Shown here: piece by piece, positions 53,293-62,198 of the stretch
Layout: each line of letters starts with the position of its first letter
Position numbering within the stretch: position 1 is the stretch's first letter
From: Bacteroidota bacterium
GTDB taxonomy: Bacteria > Bacteroidota > Bacteroidia > Flavobacteriales > Flavobacteriaceae
Length of the DNA: 64,000 nucleotides
Assembly: GCA_020161455.1 (NCBI GenBank)
Contig: JAIUNZ010000002.1
Coordinates: 1-64,000 of the forward strand
Direction: 5' to 3'
Made by a program: the position numbers and the translations under genes
Notes under the pieces: generated by a model
Seen by the model: only the letters and a program-made list of their open reading frames with translations
Told to the model about the DNA's origin: nothing
The model's database searches: none

Positions 53293-53360
53293 AGCTATTT
53301 CCCGCTATCCGTTACAATCTTTTTTTTAAAAAAAAAGGATTTTCACTACTATCGGGGCTA
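53293..53360. repeat. Structured palindromic element between PBP1A and scoA
   Basis: Outer pairs CCCG (53301-53304) with CGGG (53353-53356) and AGC with GCT enclose an inner A/T hairpin (AATCTTTTTTTT with AAAAAAAAAGGATT, centre about 53328). The layout resembles intergenic elements I recall from other Flavobacterium genomes (from memory, not verified). It may also help end PBP1A transcription. Confidence 0.45.
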
Positions 53361-53373
53361 AAAAATAAATACA

Positions 53374-54072
53374 ATGATTAACAAAAAAGTAAATTCAGTA
53401 ACCGAAGCACTTCAAGGAATCGAAGACAACATGACCATCATGCTCGGTGGTTTTGGCCTTTGCGGAATTCCAGAAAACAGTATTGCTGAATTAGTAAAAA
53501 AAGAAGTAACCAATCTAACTTGTATTTCAAATAATGCAGGAGTTGACGATTTTGGACTTGGCTTGCTTTTACAAAAAAAGCAAATCAAAAAAATGATTTC
53601 TTCCTATGTAGGCGAAAATGCCGAATTTGAACGTCAAATGCTTTCTGGTGAATTAGAAGTCGAATTAACACCACAAGGAACTTTAGCAGAAAAATGTCGT
53701 GCTGCACAAGCAGGAATACCCGCTTTTTTCACTCCAGCTGGTTACGGAACAGAAGTAGCCGAAGGAAAAGAAACCAGAGAATTTAACGGAAAAATGCACG
53801 TTTTGGAGCATGCTTTTAAAGCTGACTTTTCTATAGTAAAAGCATGGAAAGGTGACGAAGCTGGAAATTTAATTTTTAAAGGAACAGCTCGTAACTTCAA
53901 TGCACCAATGGCTGGAGCAGCAAAAATCACTATTGCCGAAGTAGAAGAATTGTTGCCTGTTGGTTCATTGGATCCAAATCAAATTCACATTCCTGGAATT
54001 ATGATACAACGTATTTTTCAAGGTGAAAAATTTGAAAAAAGAATTGAACAACGAACCGTTAGACAAAAATAA
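53374..54072 (+). CDS. scoA: Succinyl-CoA:3-ketoacid CoA-transferase, subunit A
   Basis: This 232-residue protein matches type I CoA-transferase alpha subunits: [11 protein letters not shown] near residue 24, [15 protein letters not shown], and [22 protein letters not shown]. With subunit B it moves CoA between succinate and acetoacetate. Subunit B is 418 bp away because a four-helix-bundle gene intervenes. The natural layout in other genomes is adjacent. Confidence 0.95.
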   Translation: MINKKVNSVTEALQGIEDNMTIMLGGFGLCGIPENSIAELVKKEVTNLTCISNNAGVDDFGLGLLLQKKQIKKMISSYVGENAEFERQMLSGELEVELTPQGTLAEKCRAAQAGIPAFFTPAGYGTEVAEGKETREFNGKMHVLEHAFKADFSIVKAWKGDEAGNLIFKGTARNFNAPMAGAAKITIAEVEELLPVGSLDPNQIHIPGIMIQRIFQGEKFEKRIEQRTVRQK

Positions 54073-54087
54073 TTTGAAGATTCTTTA

Positions 54088-54482
54088 ATTTGAAAATTTG
54101 AAGATGAGAAACGATAAAGATAATTTAATTGTAAAATTAACATTTGAGTTTGCTTTAGAAATTATTAATTATTCTGAAGAAATTAGAAAAACAAATCGTT
54201 TTGAAATGGCATCTCAAATTTTTAGAAGTGGAACTTCAATAGGCGCAAATATCAGAGAAGCTCAGAATGCGGAAAGTAAAGCAGATTTTATTCATAAATT
54301 TAAAATCTCAGCTAAAGAAACAGATGAATTACAATATTGGTTAGACCTTTGTTTGAATTCCGAATTCTACCCAAATCCTAGCGAAGAATTATTAAAAAAA
54401 TTACAATCTATAAATTTGATAATTTCTAAAATTATATCTTCCTCAAAGAAAGGTTAATTTTCAAATCATCAAATTTTCAAAT
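54088..54482. mobile_element. Possible inserted cassette: four-helix-bundle gene between inverted repeats
   Basis: An 18 bp inverted repeat with one mismatch flanks the small gene: ATTTGAAAATTTGAAGAT (54088-54105) and ATCATCAAATTTTCAAAT (54465-54482). It splits the usually adjacent scoA and scoB. Four-helix-bundle genes occur as stray inserts in many genomes. No transposase is encoded, so mobility would need help from elsewhere. Confidence 0.5.
54104..54457 (+). CDS. Four-helix-bundle protein (S23/intervening-sequence family)
   Basis: This 117-residue protein (from the ATG at 54104) matches the family found in 23S rRNA intervening sequences and related to Avd of diversity-generating retroelements: FEFALEIINYSEEIRKTN, MASQIFRSGTSIGANIREAQ, FIHKFKISAKETDELQYW. 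Helices fit a pentameric four-helix bundle with basic faces that bind nucleic acid. An in-frame TTG at 54098 is possible but less likely. The family role outside Avd is unclear. Confidence 0.9.
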   Translation: MRNDKDNLIVKLTFEFALEIINYSEEIRKTNRFEMASQIFRSGTSIGANIREAQNAESKADFIHKFKISAKETDELQYWLDLCLNSEFYPNPSEELLKKLQSINLIISKIISSSKKG

Positions 54483-54490
54483 CAAATACA

Positions 54491-55150
54491 ATGGCTTTAG
54501 ATAAAAATCAAATCGCAAAACGAATTGCCAAAGAAGTAAAAGATGGTTACTATGTAAACTTAGGCATCGGAATTCCGACTTTAGTAGCAAATTATGTTCG
54601 CACCGATATTTCTGTTGAATTTCAATCTGAAAATGGCGTTTTAGGAATGGGACCATTTCCTTATGAAGGTGAAGAAGATGCCGATATTATTAATGCTGGA
54701 AAACAAACCATAACAACCTTACCAGGAGCAAGTTTCTTTGATTCAGCCTTTAGTTTTGGAATGATACGTTCACAAAAAGTAGATTTAACCATTCTTGGTG
54801 CGATGGAAGTTGCAGAAAACGGTGATATTGCCAACTGGAAAATTCCAGGAAAAATGGTCAAAGGAATGGGCGGAGCAATGGATTTAGTCGCTTCCGCAGA
54901 AAACATTATCGTTGCCATGATGCATGTAAACAAAGCAGGTGAAAGCAAAATTTTAAAACGTTGTACTTTACCATTAACCGGCGTTGGTTGTGTGAAAAAG
55001 GTAGTGACTGAGCTAGCCGTTATGGAAATTACTCCAAAAGGTTTTAAACTTCTTGAACGAGCACCTGGAGTTTCCGTAGAACATATCATTGCTTCAACCG
55101 AAGCTGAACTAATTATAGAAGGTGAAATTCCAGAAATGGTTATTGACTAA
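54491..55150 (+). CDS. scoB: Succinyl-CoA:3-ketoacid CoA-transferase, subunit B
   Basis: This 219-residue protein matches beta subunits: NLGIGIPTLVANYV, the catalytic Glu in QSENGVLGMGPFP, and GGAMDLVASAENIIV with the conserved TPKGFKLLERAPG end. It completes the transferase with subunit A. A strong terminator follows. Confidence 0.95.
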   Translation: MALDKNQIAKRIAKEVKDGYYVNLGIGIPTLVANYVRTDISVEFQSENGVLGMGPFPYEGEEDADIINAGKQTITTLPGASFFDSAFSFGMIRSQKVDLTILGAMEVAENGDIANWKIPGKMVKGMGGAMDLVASAENIIVAMMHVNKAGESKILKRCTLPLTGVGCVKKVVTELAVMEITPKGFKLLERAPGVSVEHIIASTEAELIIEGEIPEMVID

Positions 55151-55170
55151 TTCATTTTAAAGTAAATATA

Positions 55171-55209
55171 AAACCACAAAATTCTGCTGATTTTTGTGGT
55201 TTTTTTTTA
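55171..55209. terminator. Bidirectional terminator after scoB
   Basis: AAACCACAAA (55171-55180) pairs with TTTGTGGTTT (55193-55202) and runs into T8, between convergent scoB and the 130-residue gene. Confidence 0.82.
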
Positions 55210-55220
55210 TTTTTTATTTA

Positions 55221-55613
55221 TCATTTATTAGCCAAAAATTCTAACAAAACTTCATTTGCATTACCAAAACTCGGAAATTGTTCAATCATACTAACTGCTC
55301 TTTTTTTATTCAATTTATAAGTCAAATCAAACTCGGTTGTAAACAAAATAGCCGATAAAAACGGATTATTTATAAACTCCAATAAACGGTCAAAGGTTTC
55401 TTCAATAGTTCTTATTTCTATTATTTCTTCTTTTTGGAATTTAAATTTCAATTCTAGTTTTAAAACATCTTCATCAACAATCGGACGAACATAAATGTTC
55501 ATTAAATCAGTATTTCCAATAGTTTTTGCCAAAGTTAATTTAGCAAAAGTACCATTGGCTATACTGTTTTTTACTTTTGAATAAAACTCCGAAAAGGTTT
55601 CTTTGAAATCCAT
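55221..55613 (-). CDS. Unknown protein, 130 residues, next to fumarase
   Basis: I do not recognise a family. The protein is charged, with no signal peptide or membrane helix, and shows a helix-strand mix (MDFKETFSEFYSKVKNS, LKLELKFKFQKEEIIEIR, FLSAILFTTEFDLTYKLNKK). It begins 2 bp after the fumarase stop and is read from the same transcript. The link to fumarase could be chance or functional. Confidence 0.7.
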   Translation of the reverse strand: MDFKETFSEFYSKVKNSIANGTFAKLTLAKTIGNTDLMNIYVRPIVDEDVLKLELKFKFQKEEIIEIRTIEETFDRLLEFINNPFLSAILFTTEFDLTYKLNKKRAVSMIEQFPSFGNANEVLLEFLANK

Positions 55614-55615
55614 TT

Positions 55616-57217
55616 TTATAAATTAGCGAAGAAATCATTTCCTTTATCGTCAGTGATGATGAATGCCGGGAAATCTTTTACTTCAATTTTACGAACCGCT
55701 TCCATACCTAATTCTGGGAAATCAACAACTTCTACTTTTAAAATATTTTCTTTGGCTAAAATCGCAGCTGGTCCGCCAATTGAACCAAGATAAAATCCAC
55801 CGTATGTATTACAGGCATCAGTAACTTCTTTGGTTCTATTTCCTTTGGCTAACATAATCATGCTTCCGCCAGCTTTTTGAAACTCTTCAACATAAACATC
55901 CATTCTTCCTGCTGTTGTTGGTCCAAAACTTCCCGATGGCATTCCTTCAGGAGTTTTTGCCGGTCCAGCATAATAGATTGGGTGATTTTTGAAATATTCC
56001 GGCATTTGTTTTCCTGCATCAAGTAGCTCTTTAATTTTTGCATGAGCAATATCTCTTGCCACAATTAAAGTACCGTTTAATTTCAAACGAGTTTTGATTG
56101 GATATTTGGTTAATTCTGCCAAGATTTCTTTCATGGGGCGATTTAAATCAACCTCAACTGGTGCTTCTAAATGTGGCGCAACTTCTGGTAAAAACTGCTT
56201 TGGATTGGCTTCTAATTGCTCTACAAAAATTCCGTCTTTGGTAATTTTCCCTTTTATATTTCTATCTGCAGAACATGAAACGCCTAAACCGACAGGACAA
56301 GAAGCAGCATGACGCGGCAAACGAATGACACGAACATCATGAGCAAAATATTTTCCTCCAAATTGCGCTCCTATAGCACTTTCCTGACAAATCTTCAACA
56401 CTTTTTGTTCCCATTCTAAATCACGAAACGCCTGACCAGCCATATTTCCCGAAGTTGGAAGATTGTCAAAATAACCTGCCGATGCTTTCTTTACTGCAGC
56501 TAAATTTGCTTCAGCGGAAGTTCCTCCAATGACCAAAGCCAAATGATAGGGTGGACAAGCCGAAGTCCCTAAATCTTTAATTCTTTCGCGAACAAACTCA
56601 TCTAATGATTTATCATTCAACAACGATTTTGTTTTTTGATACAAAAAAGTTTTATTAGCACTTCCGCCACCTTTTGCTAAAAATAAAAATTCGTAATAGT
56701 TTCCTTTTTTGGAATAAATATCAATTTGTGCCGGAAGATTGGAACCCGAATTTTTCTCTTCAAACATCGAAATCGGAACAATCTGCGAATAACGTAAATT
56801 CTTCTCCTGATAGGTATTGAAAATTCCTTTGGACAACCATTCGGCATCATCAACACCGGTGTAAACATCTTCACCTTTCTTAGCCATAACAATTGCTGTT
56901 CCGGTATCTTGGCAACTTGGTAGTTCTCCATCGATTGCAACTACAGCATTTTGCAATAAATTGTAGGCTACAAATCTATCGTTATCGGTTGCTTCAGGAT
57001 CGTCGAGTATGTTTTTTAACTTTTGTAAATGTGATGTTCTTAACATGAACGAAACATCATTCATGGCAACTTGAGAAAGCAATCCCAATCCTTTTGGATC
57101 AACGTTTAAAATTTCTCTGTTACCAATTTTTTCAACTTTTACATAATCGGAAGTGATTTTTTTGTATTGTGTATCGTCTTTTAAAATTGGAAAAGGTTCT
57201 TGATATATAAAGTCCAT
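55616..57217 (-). CDS. Class I fumarate hydratase (iron-sulfur)
   Basis: This 533-residue enzyme converts fumarate and malate in the TCA cycle. It carries the three Cys that bind the 4Fe-4S cluster: one in [17 protein letters not shown], one in [13 protein letters not shown], and one in [14 protein letters not shown] (the last motif has two candidates). The order of the alpha part and the C-terminal beta part ([20 protein letters not shown]) fits single-chain class I enzymes. A TAACTTTA box lies upstream (57239-57246, minus strand). Confidence 0.95.
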   Translation of the reverse strand: MDFIYQEPFPILKDDTQYKKITSDYVKVEKIGNREILNVDPKGLGLLSQVAMNDVSFMLRTSHLQKLKNILDDPEATDNDRFVAYNLLQNAVVAIDGELPSCQDTGTAIVMAKKGEDVYTGVDDAEWLSKGIFNTYQEKNLRYSQIVPISMFEEKNSGSNLPAQIDIYSKKGNYYEFLFLAKGGGSANKTFLYQKTKSLLNDKSLDEFVRERIKDLGTSACPPYHLALVIGGTSAEANLAAVKKASAGYFDNLPTSGNMAGQAFRDLEWEQKVLKICQESAIGAQFGGKYFAHDVRVIRLPRHAASCPVGLGVSCSADRNIKGKITKDGIFVEQLEANPKQFLPEVAPHLEAPVEVDLNRPMKEILAELTKYPIKTRLKLNGTLIVARDIAHAKIKELLDAGKQMPEYFKNHPIYYAGPAKTPEGMPSGSFGPTTAGRMDVYVEEFQKAGGSMIMLAKGNRTKEVTDACNTYGGFYLGSIGGPAAILAKENILKVEVVDFPELGMEAVRKIEVKDFPAFIITDDKGNDFFANL

Positions 57218-57262
57218 TTTATGAGTTTTTTTGAATTGTAAAGTTAAGGAAAGTCGGCTTCT

Positions 57263-57289
57263 CCTGCAAGGTTTTCAGAACCTTGTAGG
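57263..57289. repeat. REP-like palindrome, copy 1
   Basis: A 27 bp imperfect palindrome reads CCTGCAAGG, a short centre, and CCTTGTAGG. It is followed 8 bp later by the stop side of the RAYT gene. The reverse complement of copy 2 is almost the same sequence, so the two copies are inverted around the transposase. Confidence 0.75.
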
Positions 57290-57297
57290 TGTTAAGA

Positions 57298-57849
57298 TTA
57301 TTCAAAAGTAAACTTTTCAGAAAGTAAATCGTTTTTATAATCATGACAATAAATAAAATTGTCTACATCCCCAAATAATTTTAAAACTTCAATTCTCCGC
57401 AACTTAGTAGGTTTATTTGAAAGGATAGTTTGAAAAGAAGAATATTTATATGTTTTGTAATTAATATCCAAATGATGTTTTGGATTAAGATGAACATATT
57501 GAATAATATTTCTTAAATAATTTTCATCTTCAATTTTTATTCTTTTAAAGTGTTTTTCAAACAAACTTCCTGTTCTACTATTTTGTATGTTAAACGCTTT
57601 TGCATAAGCGTTGAAGAAATTTGAAAAAGCTTGAGTTACTTTCTTTTCCTCTTCAGTGATTTGCAATACAAAATGATAGTGATTGTCCATTAAACAATAA
57701 GCGTATGTAGCTACGTTTTCATGTAAATGTTTGTTAAATAAAGTTAGGAAATAACTTTTGTTTTCATCCGAATGAAAAATCAATTCGCTATTAATTCCGC
57801 GATTATAGATGTGATAAAAATGGTCTTTTTCTATAACCTCTAATTTCAT
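57298..57849 (-). CDS. REP-associated tyrosine transposase (RAYT, Y1_Tnp)
   Basis: This 183-residue protein has the HUH motif HYHFVL (in MDNHYHFVLQ) that binds metal, an N-terminal YHIYNRGIN, and the catalytic Tyr in NIIQYVHLNPKHHL. Such single-strand endonucleases process and move short palindromes (REPs). It is bracketed by two inverted palindromes (57263-57289 and 57912-57938) with the same 27 bp length. That layout matches a RAYT locus with its own target sequences. Confidence 0.93.
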   Translation of the reverse strand: MKLEVIEKDHFYHIYNRGINSELIFHSDENKSYFLTLFNKHLHENVATYAYCLMDNHYHFVLQITEEEKKVTQAFSNFFNAYAKAFNIQNSRTGSLFEKHFKRIKIEDENYLRNIIQYVHLNPKHHLDINYKTYKYSSFQTILSNKPTKLRRIEVLKLFGDVDNFIYCHDYKNDLLSEKFTFE

Positions 57850-57911
57850 TTCTAGTTATAATTATACTTTCAAAACTACAAATAAACTGCAGAACTTCGT
57901 ACTAATTAATA

Positions 57912-57938
57912 CCTACAAGGTTTTGAAAACCTTGCAGG
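57912..57938. repeat. REP-like palindrome, copy 2
   Basis: A 27 bp palindrome reads CCTACAAGG, a core TTTTGAAAA, then CCTTGCAGG, inverted relative to copy 1 across the RAYT gene. It also lies 14 bp beyond the stop side of the SpmA/SpmB gene (ends 57952). Confidence 0.75.
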
Positions 57939-57951
57939 AATCTAATATTAA

Positions 57952-59391
57952 TTAAAAAAACCAAGTTGCCACAAAAATTGCAGTAATAACACAGATTAGA
58001 TCTACTAAAAGCATTGTTCCTAATGCATAACGAGTATTTTTTATATTTACAGAACCAAAGTAAACAGCAATGACATAAAACGTACTTTCGGCACTACATT
58101 GAAAAATACTACTCAATCTTCCTGTTAACGAATCGGCTCCAAAAGTATTCATCGAATCAATTAAAAATCCTCTTGAACCTGCAGAACTAAAAGGTCGCAA
58201 TAGTGCTACGGGTAAAGCATCGATTATTTCTTTATTCAATCCAACAATTGAAAATACGAATGCTAAACTATTACTAATAATATCAAACAAACCACTATTT
58301 CTAAATAATGAAATTGCGGCTAACATTCCCAAAACATAAGGAAAAATGGTAACTCCAGTTTTAACACCATTATTTGCACCCGTTACAAAAGCATCAAAAA
58401 CGGTAGTTTTTGCTTCTGCAAACAATTTCTCTTTTCGAAAAGCATAAATTAAGGTAAAAACAATAATGGTCAATAATATCAATCCCGAAAGATTAGATGT
58501 GAAATAGTTTTTCCCGATAAGATCCAAATGATTTACATACATCAACAAACCAATAATGGCACCTATCAAAGTCATTAAACCTATTGCTAAAGAAGCACTT
58601 TTAAAATTGATTTTTTGTTTGATTCCAACGATGATAAAAGCTGCGATTGTTCCAATAAAAGAAGTTATGATACATGGCAACATCACATCTGCTGGATTAC
58701 TTGAACCAGCTGCCGCACGATAACCAATAATAGATGTTGCAATCAATGTTAAACCCGAGGCATGCAAACACATAAACATAATTTGGGCATCGCTTGCCTT
58801 GTCTTTTTCGGGGTTTATTTCTTGTAAACTTTCCATCGCTTTTAATCCAAAAGGCGTTGCGGCTGAGTCTAAACCTAAAAAGTTGGCTGCAAAATTTAAC
58901 GTCATATACGAAATGGATGGATGATTTTTAGGAATACTTGGAAAGACTTTTACAAAAACCGGACTCAATACTTTGGCTAATTTTCCGGAAACTCCAGAAA
59001 TAATTAACAGTTCCATTAGTCCACAAAAGAATGCTAAATAAGCAATAAGCGGAATAATAATATCTACTAAACTGCTTTTACATGTTGCCAGCAAACCATC
59101 TGATTTTTGAACGCCACTGTATATTTGAACCGTTTTATTTTTATAAACATAAGTCGTATCAGGATTTGACAAATCACGATTAACAATCGTGGTTTTATCT
59201 TCTTTCAATTGGATACTGTCTCTGATAAAAGCAGGAACTTCATCAATATATTTTTCAGAAATTAAAATAGGATTGCCTTTTTCACCATTCAATACATAAT
59301 CAATGGTGTAATTGGTGCCCGAAAATAAACTGATAATTACAAAGACAATTGACGAAATAAAAATTGCGAGCCAAAATCTACTTAAAACCAT
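57952..59391 (-). CDS. Fused SpmA/SpmB nucleoside-recognition (Gate) membrane protein
   Basis: This 479-residue membrane protein joins two Gate domains that are separate proteins in Bacillus. The SpmA-like half is about 1-300 (MELLIISGVSGKLAKVLSPVFVKVFP, LNFAANFLGLDSAATPFGLKA). The SpmB-like half is about 300-479 (TGVTIFPYVLGMLAAISLFRNSG, LPVALLRPFSSAGSRGFLID). Gate domains occur in nucleoside and metal carriers such as FeoB. The Bacteroidota fused form has an unknown substrate. Function in spore coats does not apply here. Confidence 0.9.
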   Translation of the reverse strand: MVLSRFWLAIFISSIVFVIISLFSGTNYTIDYVLNGEKGNPILISEKYIDEVPAFIRDSIQLKEDKTTIVNRDLSNPDTTYVYKNKTVQIYSGVQKSDGLLATCKSSLVDIIIPLIAYLAFFCGLMELLIISGVSGKLAKVLSPVFVKVFPSIPKNHPSISYMTLNFAANFLGLDSAATPFGLKAMESLQEINPEKDKASDAQIMFMCLHASGLTLIATSIIGYRAAAGSSNPADVMLPCIITSFIGTIAAFIIVGIKQKINFKSASLAIGLMTLIGAIIGLLMYVNHLDLIGKNYFTSNLSGLILLTIIVFTLIYAFRKEKLFAEAKTTVFDAFVTGANNGVKTGVTIFPYVLGMLAAISLFRNSGLFDIISNSLAFVFSIVGLNKEIIDALPVALLRPFSSAGSRGFLIDSMNTFGADSLTGRLSSIFQCSAESTFYVIAVYFGSVNIKNTRYALGTMLLVDLICVITAIFVATWFF

Positions 59392-59422
59392 GTTTTATTA
59401 ATTTTTGTAAATGTACTAAAAA

Positions 59423-59455
59423 AGACCTAACAGGTTTTGAAAACCTGTTAGGTCT
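59423..59455 (-). terminator. Perfect palindrome terminator, related in core to the REP copies
   Basis: AGACCTAACAGG, a TTTTGAAAA core, and CCTGTTAGGTCT form a perfect 33 bp palindrome. On the minus strand a T run follows, so it terminates the exonuclease gene. The core GGTTTTGAAAACC is the same as in the palindrome at 57912-57938, which suggests the same repeat family. Confidence 0.8.
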
Positions 59456-59465
59456 AAAATAAAAT

Positions 59466-60179
59466 TCACACATGAATTATCTCATCATCGACTAATAAAT
59501 CTTCTCTGCGAAGTCTGAGGAAAATTTGTGCTACTGCAATTACATCTTTTTCACAATAGGTTACAATTCGGTCGATGTCTTTTTCTACATAAAAAACATG
59601 ACCAACTTGACTACCATCAATATCGCCTTTTGGAGAAGGAATTCCGAGGATTTTGGTTAATAATTTTAAAGAAGTAAAATGTTTGTAATCGCCAAATTTC
59701 CACAATTCCAATGTATCCAAATGTGGAATTTCCCAAGGTTTTTTACCAAATAAATTCAGTTTATCAGGAATGGCAACCTGATTGATAATCATTCTACGAG
59801 CGATAAATGGAATGTCAAATTCTTTTGCATTATGACCACACAAAACATGTTGTGGCTGATTATAATGATTGTTTAATAAGTTAGAAAAATCTTTTAAAAT
59901 CTTCACCTCATCGCCAAAAAAAGAAGTAACTCTGAAGTTTCGAATGTCACTTTTATTGACAAAATAACCTGCCGAAATACAGACTATTTTACCAAATTCA
60001 GCCCAAATTCCTGCTCTATCATAAAACTCATCGGGAGTAAATTCATCTCTACGTTGGTATTGTGTTTTTTGTTCCCAAAGCTGTTGCATTTCATCATCTA
60101 AATTATTGAAATTTTCTTCTATTGGAACGGTTTCAATATCAAGAAAAAGAATATTATTGAGGTTGATTTTTTCTATCAT
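59466..60179 (-). CDS. 3'-5' exonuclease (PolB-like, DnaQ fold)
   Basis: This 237-residue protein shows the DEDD exonuclease motifs: D-x-E in LFLDIETVPIEEN, Asp in CGHNAKEFDIPFIARRM, and the C-terminal Tyr-Asp pair in VTYCEKDVIAVAQIF. It also has the family segment KFGDYKHFTSLKLLTKILGI. It resembles the predicted 3'-5' exonucleases related to the proofreading domain of DNA polymerase B. No polymerase domain is attached. The function is likely DNA or RNA trimming. Confidence 0.88.
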   Translation of the reverse strand: MIEKINLNNILFLDIETVPIEENFNNLDDEMQQLWEQKTQYQRRDEFTPDEFYDRAGIWAEFGKIVCISAGYFVNKSDIRNFRVTSFFGDEVKILKDFSNLLNNHYNQPQHVLCGHNAKEFDIPFIARRMIINQVAIPDKLNLFGKKPWEIPHLDTLELWKFGDYKHFTSLKLLTKILGIPSPKGDIDGSQVGHVFYVEKDIDRIVTYCEKDVIAVAQIFLRLRREDLLVDDEIIHV

Positions 60180-60274
60180 AAGTTATATCAATAAGAATTA
60201 GACATTTATTTATGCACATAAAAATACATAAAATTCTTATTCATGTGCCATTAGCAATAAAAAAATCTAAGAAT

Positions 60275-60745
60275 TCAAAACAACGATTGTTGATTGGATG
60301 GATTTTCGTGTTCGAGTAACCATTTTTTACGCCACAAACCACCAGCGTAACCAGTCAAAGAACCATCAGTTCCAATAACACGATGACAAGGAATGACAAT
60401 CCAAAGTGGATTTTTACCATTAGCAGAAGCAACGGCTCGAATGGCTTTTGCATCACCTGTTTTTTTGGATAAATCGAGATAAGAAATGGTTTTGCCAAAA
60501 GGAATTTTAAGTAATTCTTGCCAAACTCGTTGTTGAAAATCGGTTCCAGTTGGATTTAAAGTAAACGTAAATTCTGTTCTTTTCCCATCAAAATAGTCGC
60601 CGAGTTGTGCAACACATTCTTTTAGTGGTTTGGGAATGGTTTTAGAAACTTCTCCTTCTGCTAAAATTGAAATCACAGAAATTCCATTTTCATCGCCAAC
60701 TATTTTTGTGATGCCAAGTGGTGAATTGATAAAGCAAGTTTCCAT
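60275..60745 (-). CDS. ogt: Methylated-DNA-[protein]-cysteine S-methyltransferase
   Basis: This 156-residue protein has the active Cys C120 in IVIPCHRVIG, the helix QQRVWQELLKIPFGKTISY, and the Asn-linked AVASANGKNP hinge. It removes methyl groups from O6-methylguanine in a suicide reaction. There is no Ada-type N-terminal regulatory domain. Confidence 0.95.
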   Translation of the reverse strand: METCFINSPLGITKIVGDENGISVISILAEGEVSKTIPKPLKECVAQLGDYFDGKRTEFTFTLNPTGTDFQQRVWQELLKIPFGKTISYLDLSKKTGDAKAIRAVASANGKNPLWIVIPCHRVIGTDGSLTGYAGGLWRKKWLLEHENPSNQQSLF

Positions 60746-60771
60746 TCTATAAAAATAGTGAATTCTATTTT

Positions 60772-61137
60772 CTAATGAGCAAAAATATAATCTTCTAATG
60801 CTTTTAATTCATCGTCGGACATTTTCTTAGTTATGGCAAAATTGGTTTTCATTACTTCGTACTGACTTGGGTCAACAATGGGTTGGCTTTCTTCTTTTAA
60901 AAAGGAAACTATGCTAGCGTTTTTGTCTTTATAAATTTTGGAAATTTCTTCTAAACTTGGACCAATAACTTTTTGGTTTGTCATGTGGCAAGCTACACAA
61001 TTTCCTTTAGTTTCAAAAAGTTCTTTACCTGAAATCTTTTCGGTTGCTTCTGATTTTGGTTGACCAAAATTATCTTCACTTTCTTTTTTACAAGAAAATA
61101 ATAGTACCGTTAATGCAAAAAAAGTTACTCGTTTCAT
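60772..61137 (-). CDS. c-type cytochrome lipoprotein
   Basis: This 121-residue protein has a lipobox (VLLFSC) with acylated C16. The single heme site is C47-x2-C50-H51 (NCVACHMTNQ). A Met near 94 (YEVMKTNF) is a likely sixth ligand. The tail DDELKALEDYIFAH fits the final helix of small mono-heme cytochromes. It is attached to the inner or outer membrane, on the periplasmic side. Its ATG overlaps the hemB stop by one base, so it is co-transcribed with heme synthesis. Confidence 0.92.
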   Translation of the reverse strand: MKRVTFFALTVLLFSCKKESEDNFGQPKSEATEKISGKELFETKGNCVACHMTNQKVIGPSLEEISKIYKDKNASIVSFLKEESQPIVDPSQYEVMKTNFAITKKMSDDELKALEDYIFAH

Positions 61138-62135
61138 TATTGTTTGTTTAATAAAATAGCGGCTTCTTTAGCAAAATAAGTCGAAATTAAACTTGCTCCT
61201 GCACGTTTGATACACATTAATTGTTCCATCATGATTTTATCATGGTCAAGCCAACCTCTTTCGGCAGCTGCTTTTACCATGGCATATTCGCCAGAAACAT
61301 GAAAAACCGTAACCGGAACATTCACTGCATTTTTTACTTCGCGAACAATATCAAGATAGGCAATTCCAGGTTTTACCATTACCATATCGGCACCTTCTTC
61401 AACATCCCAAAGTGCTTCTTTTACGGCTTCGATTCGGTTCGAATAATCCATTTGATAGGTTTTTTTATCTTTTGGAGCCACAACATCGGCTTCTTTTGGA
61501 GCTGAATCTAACGCATCACGAAATGGTCCGTAAAAAGCAGAGGCATATTTTGCAGAATAACTCATGATGCCCACATTTTGAAAACCTGCAGCATCTAAAC
61601 CTTGTCTTAATCTTAAAACTCTTCCGTCCATCATGTCGCTTGGCGCAACAAAATCGGCTCCAGCTTCGGCATGAGAAACTGCCATTTTTACTAAAGCATC
61701 GTTGGTTTTGTCGTTAGCAATGTCTCCTTTTTCAATAATTCCGTCGTGACCATAAATTGAATATGGATCGAGAGCAACATCGGGCATTACAATCATTTCG
61801 GGACATGCTTTTTTGATGGCACGAATGGCATTTTGCATCAATCCGTCTGAGTTCCAAGCTTCTTTTCCGGTGTTGTCTTTTAAGTTATCATTTACTTTTA
61901 CATAAATATTTACGGCGCGGATTCCGAGTGTAAAAAGTTCTTTTACTTCTTCTACTGTTAAATCTAATGTTCGACGATAAATACCTGGCATTGATGGAAT
62001 TTCAACTTTGGTATTTTCGCCTTCCATGATGAACATCGGGAACATAAAATCTGCCGGAGATAAACTTGTTTCACGAACTAATGAACGAATGCTTTCGTTT
62101 ACTCTTAGTCTTCTGCCTCTTTGTAATGGGAACAT
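61137..62135 (-). CDS. hemB: Delta-aminolevulinic acid dehydratase (porphobilinogen synthase)
   Basis: This 332-residue enzyme condenses two 5-aminolevulinates to porphobilinogen. Visible family motifs are MPDVALDPYSIYGHDGI, VAPSDMMDGRV with the catalytic-site Lys further on in MVKPGIAYLD, and FHVSGEYAM. No zinc-type Cys triplet is evident in the metal-binding stretch (VMPDVALDPYSIYGHDG), which suggests a magnesium-type enzyme. It forms an operon with the cytochrome c gene. Confidence 0.95.
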   Translation of the reverse strand: MFPLQRGRRLRVNESIRSLVRETSLSPADFMFPMFIMEGENTKVEIPSMPGIYRRTLDLTVEEVKELFTLGIRAVNIYVKVNDNLKDNTGKEAWNSDGLMQNAIRAIKKACPEMIVMPDVALDPYSIYGHDGIIEKGDIANDKTNDALVKMAVSHAEAGADFVAPSDMMDGRVLRLRQGLDAAGFQNVGIMSYSAKYASAFYGPFRDALDSAPKEADVVAPKDKKTYQMDYSNRIEAVKEALWDVEEGADMVMVKPGIAYLDIVREVKNAVNVPVTVFHVSGEYAMVKAAAERGWLDHDKIMMEQLMCIKRAGASLISTYFAKEAAILLNKQ

Positions 62136-62160
62136 AATTTATACGTTTAAATTGTTTCAG

Positions 62161-62185
62161 GTTTCAAGTTTCAAGTTTCAAGTTT
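62161..62185. repeat. GTTTCAA tandem repeat (three 7 bp units)
   Basis: Three direct copies of GTTTCAA and a partial fourth lie between the hemF stop and the hemB start. It is a short slippage-type tract with no clear regulatory motif. Confidence 0.6.
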
Positions 62186-62198
62186 AGAACTTAAAAAA

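Noticed and set aside
54098..54103. TTG start for the four-helix-bundle gene
   Set aside because: It overlaps the inverted repeat. The ATG at 54104 matches family starts.
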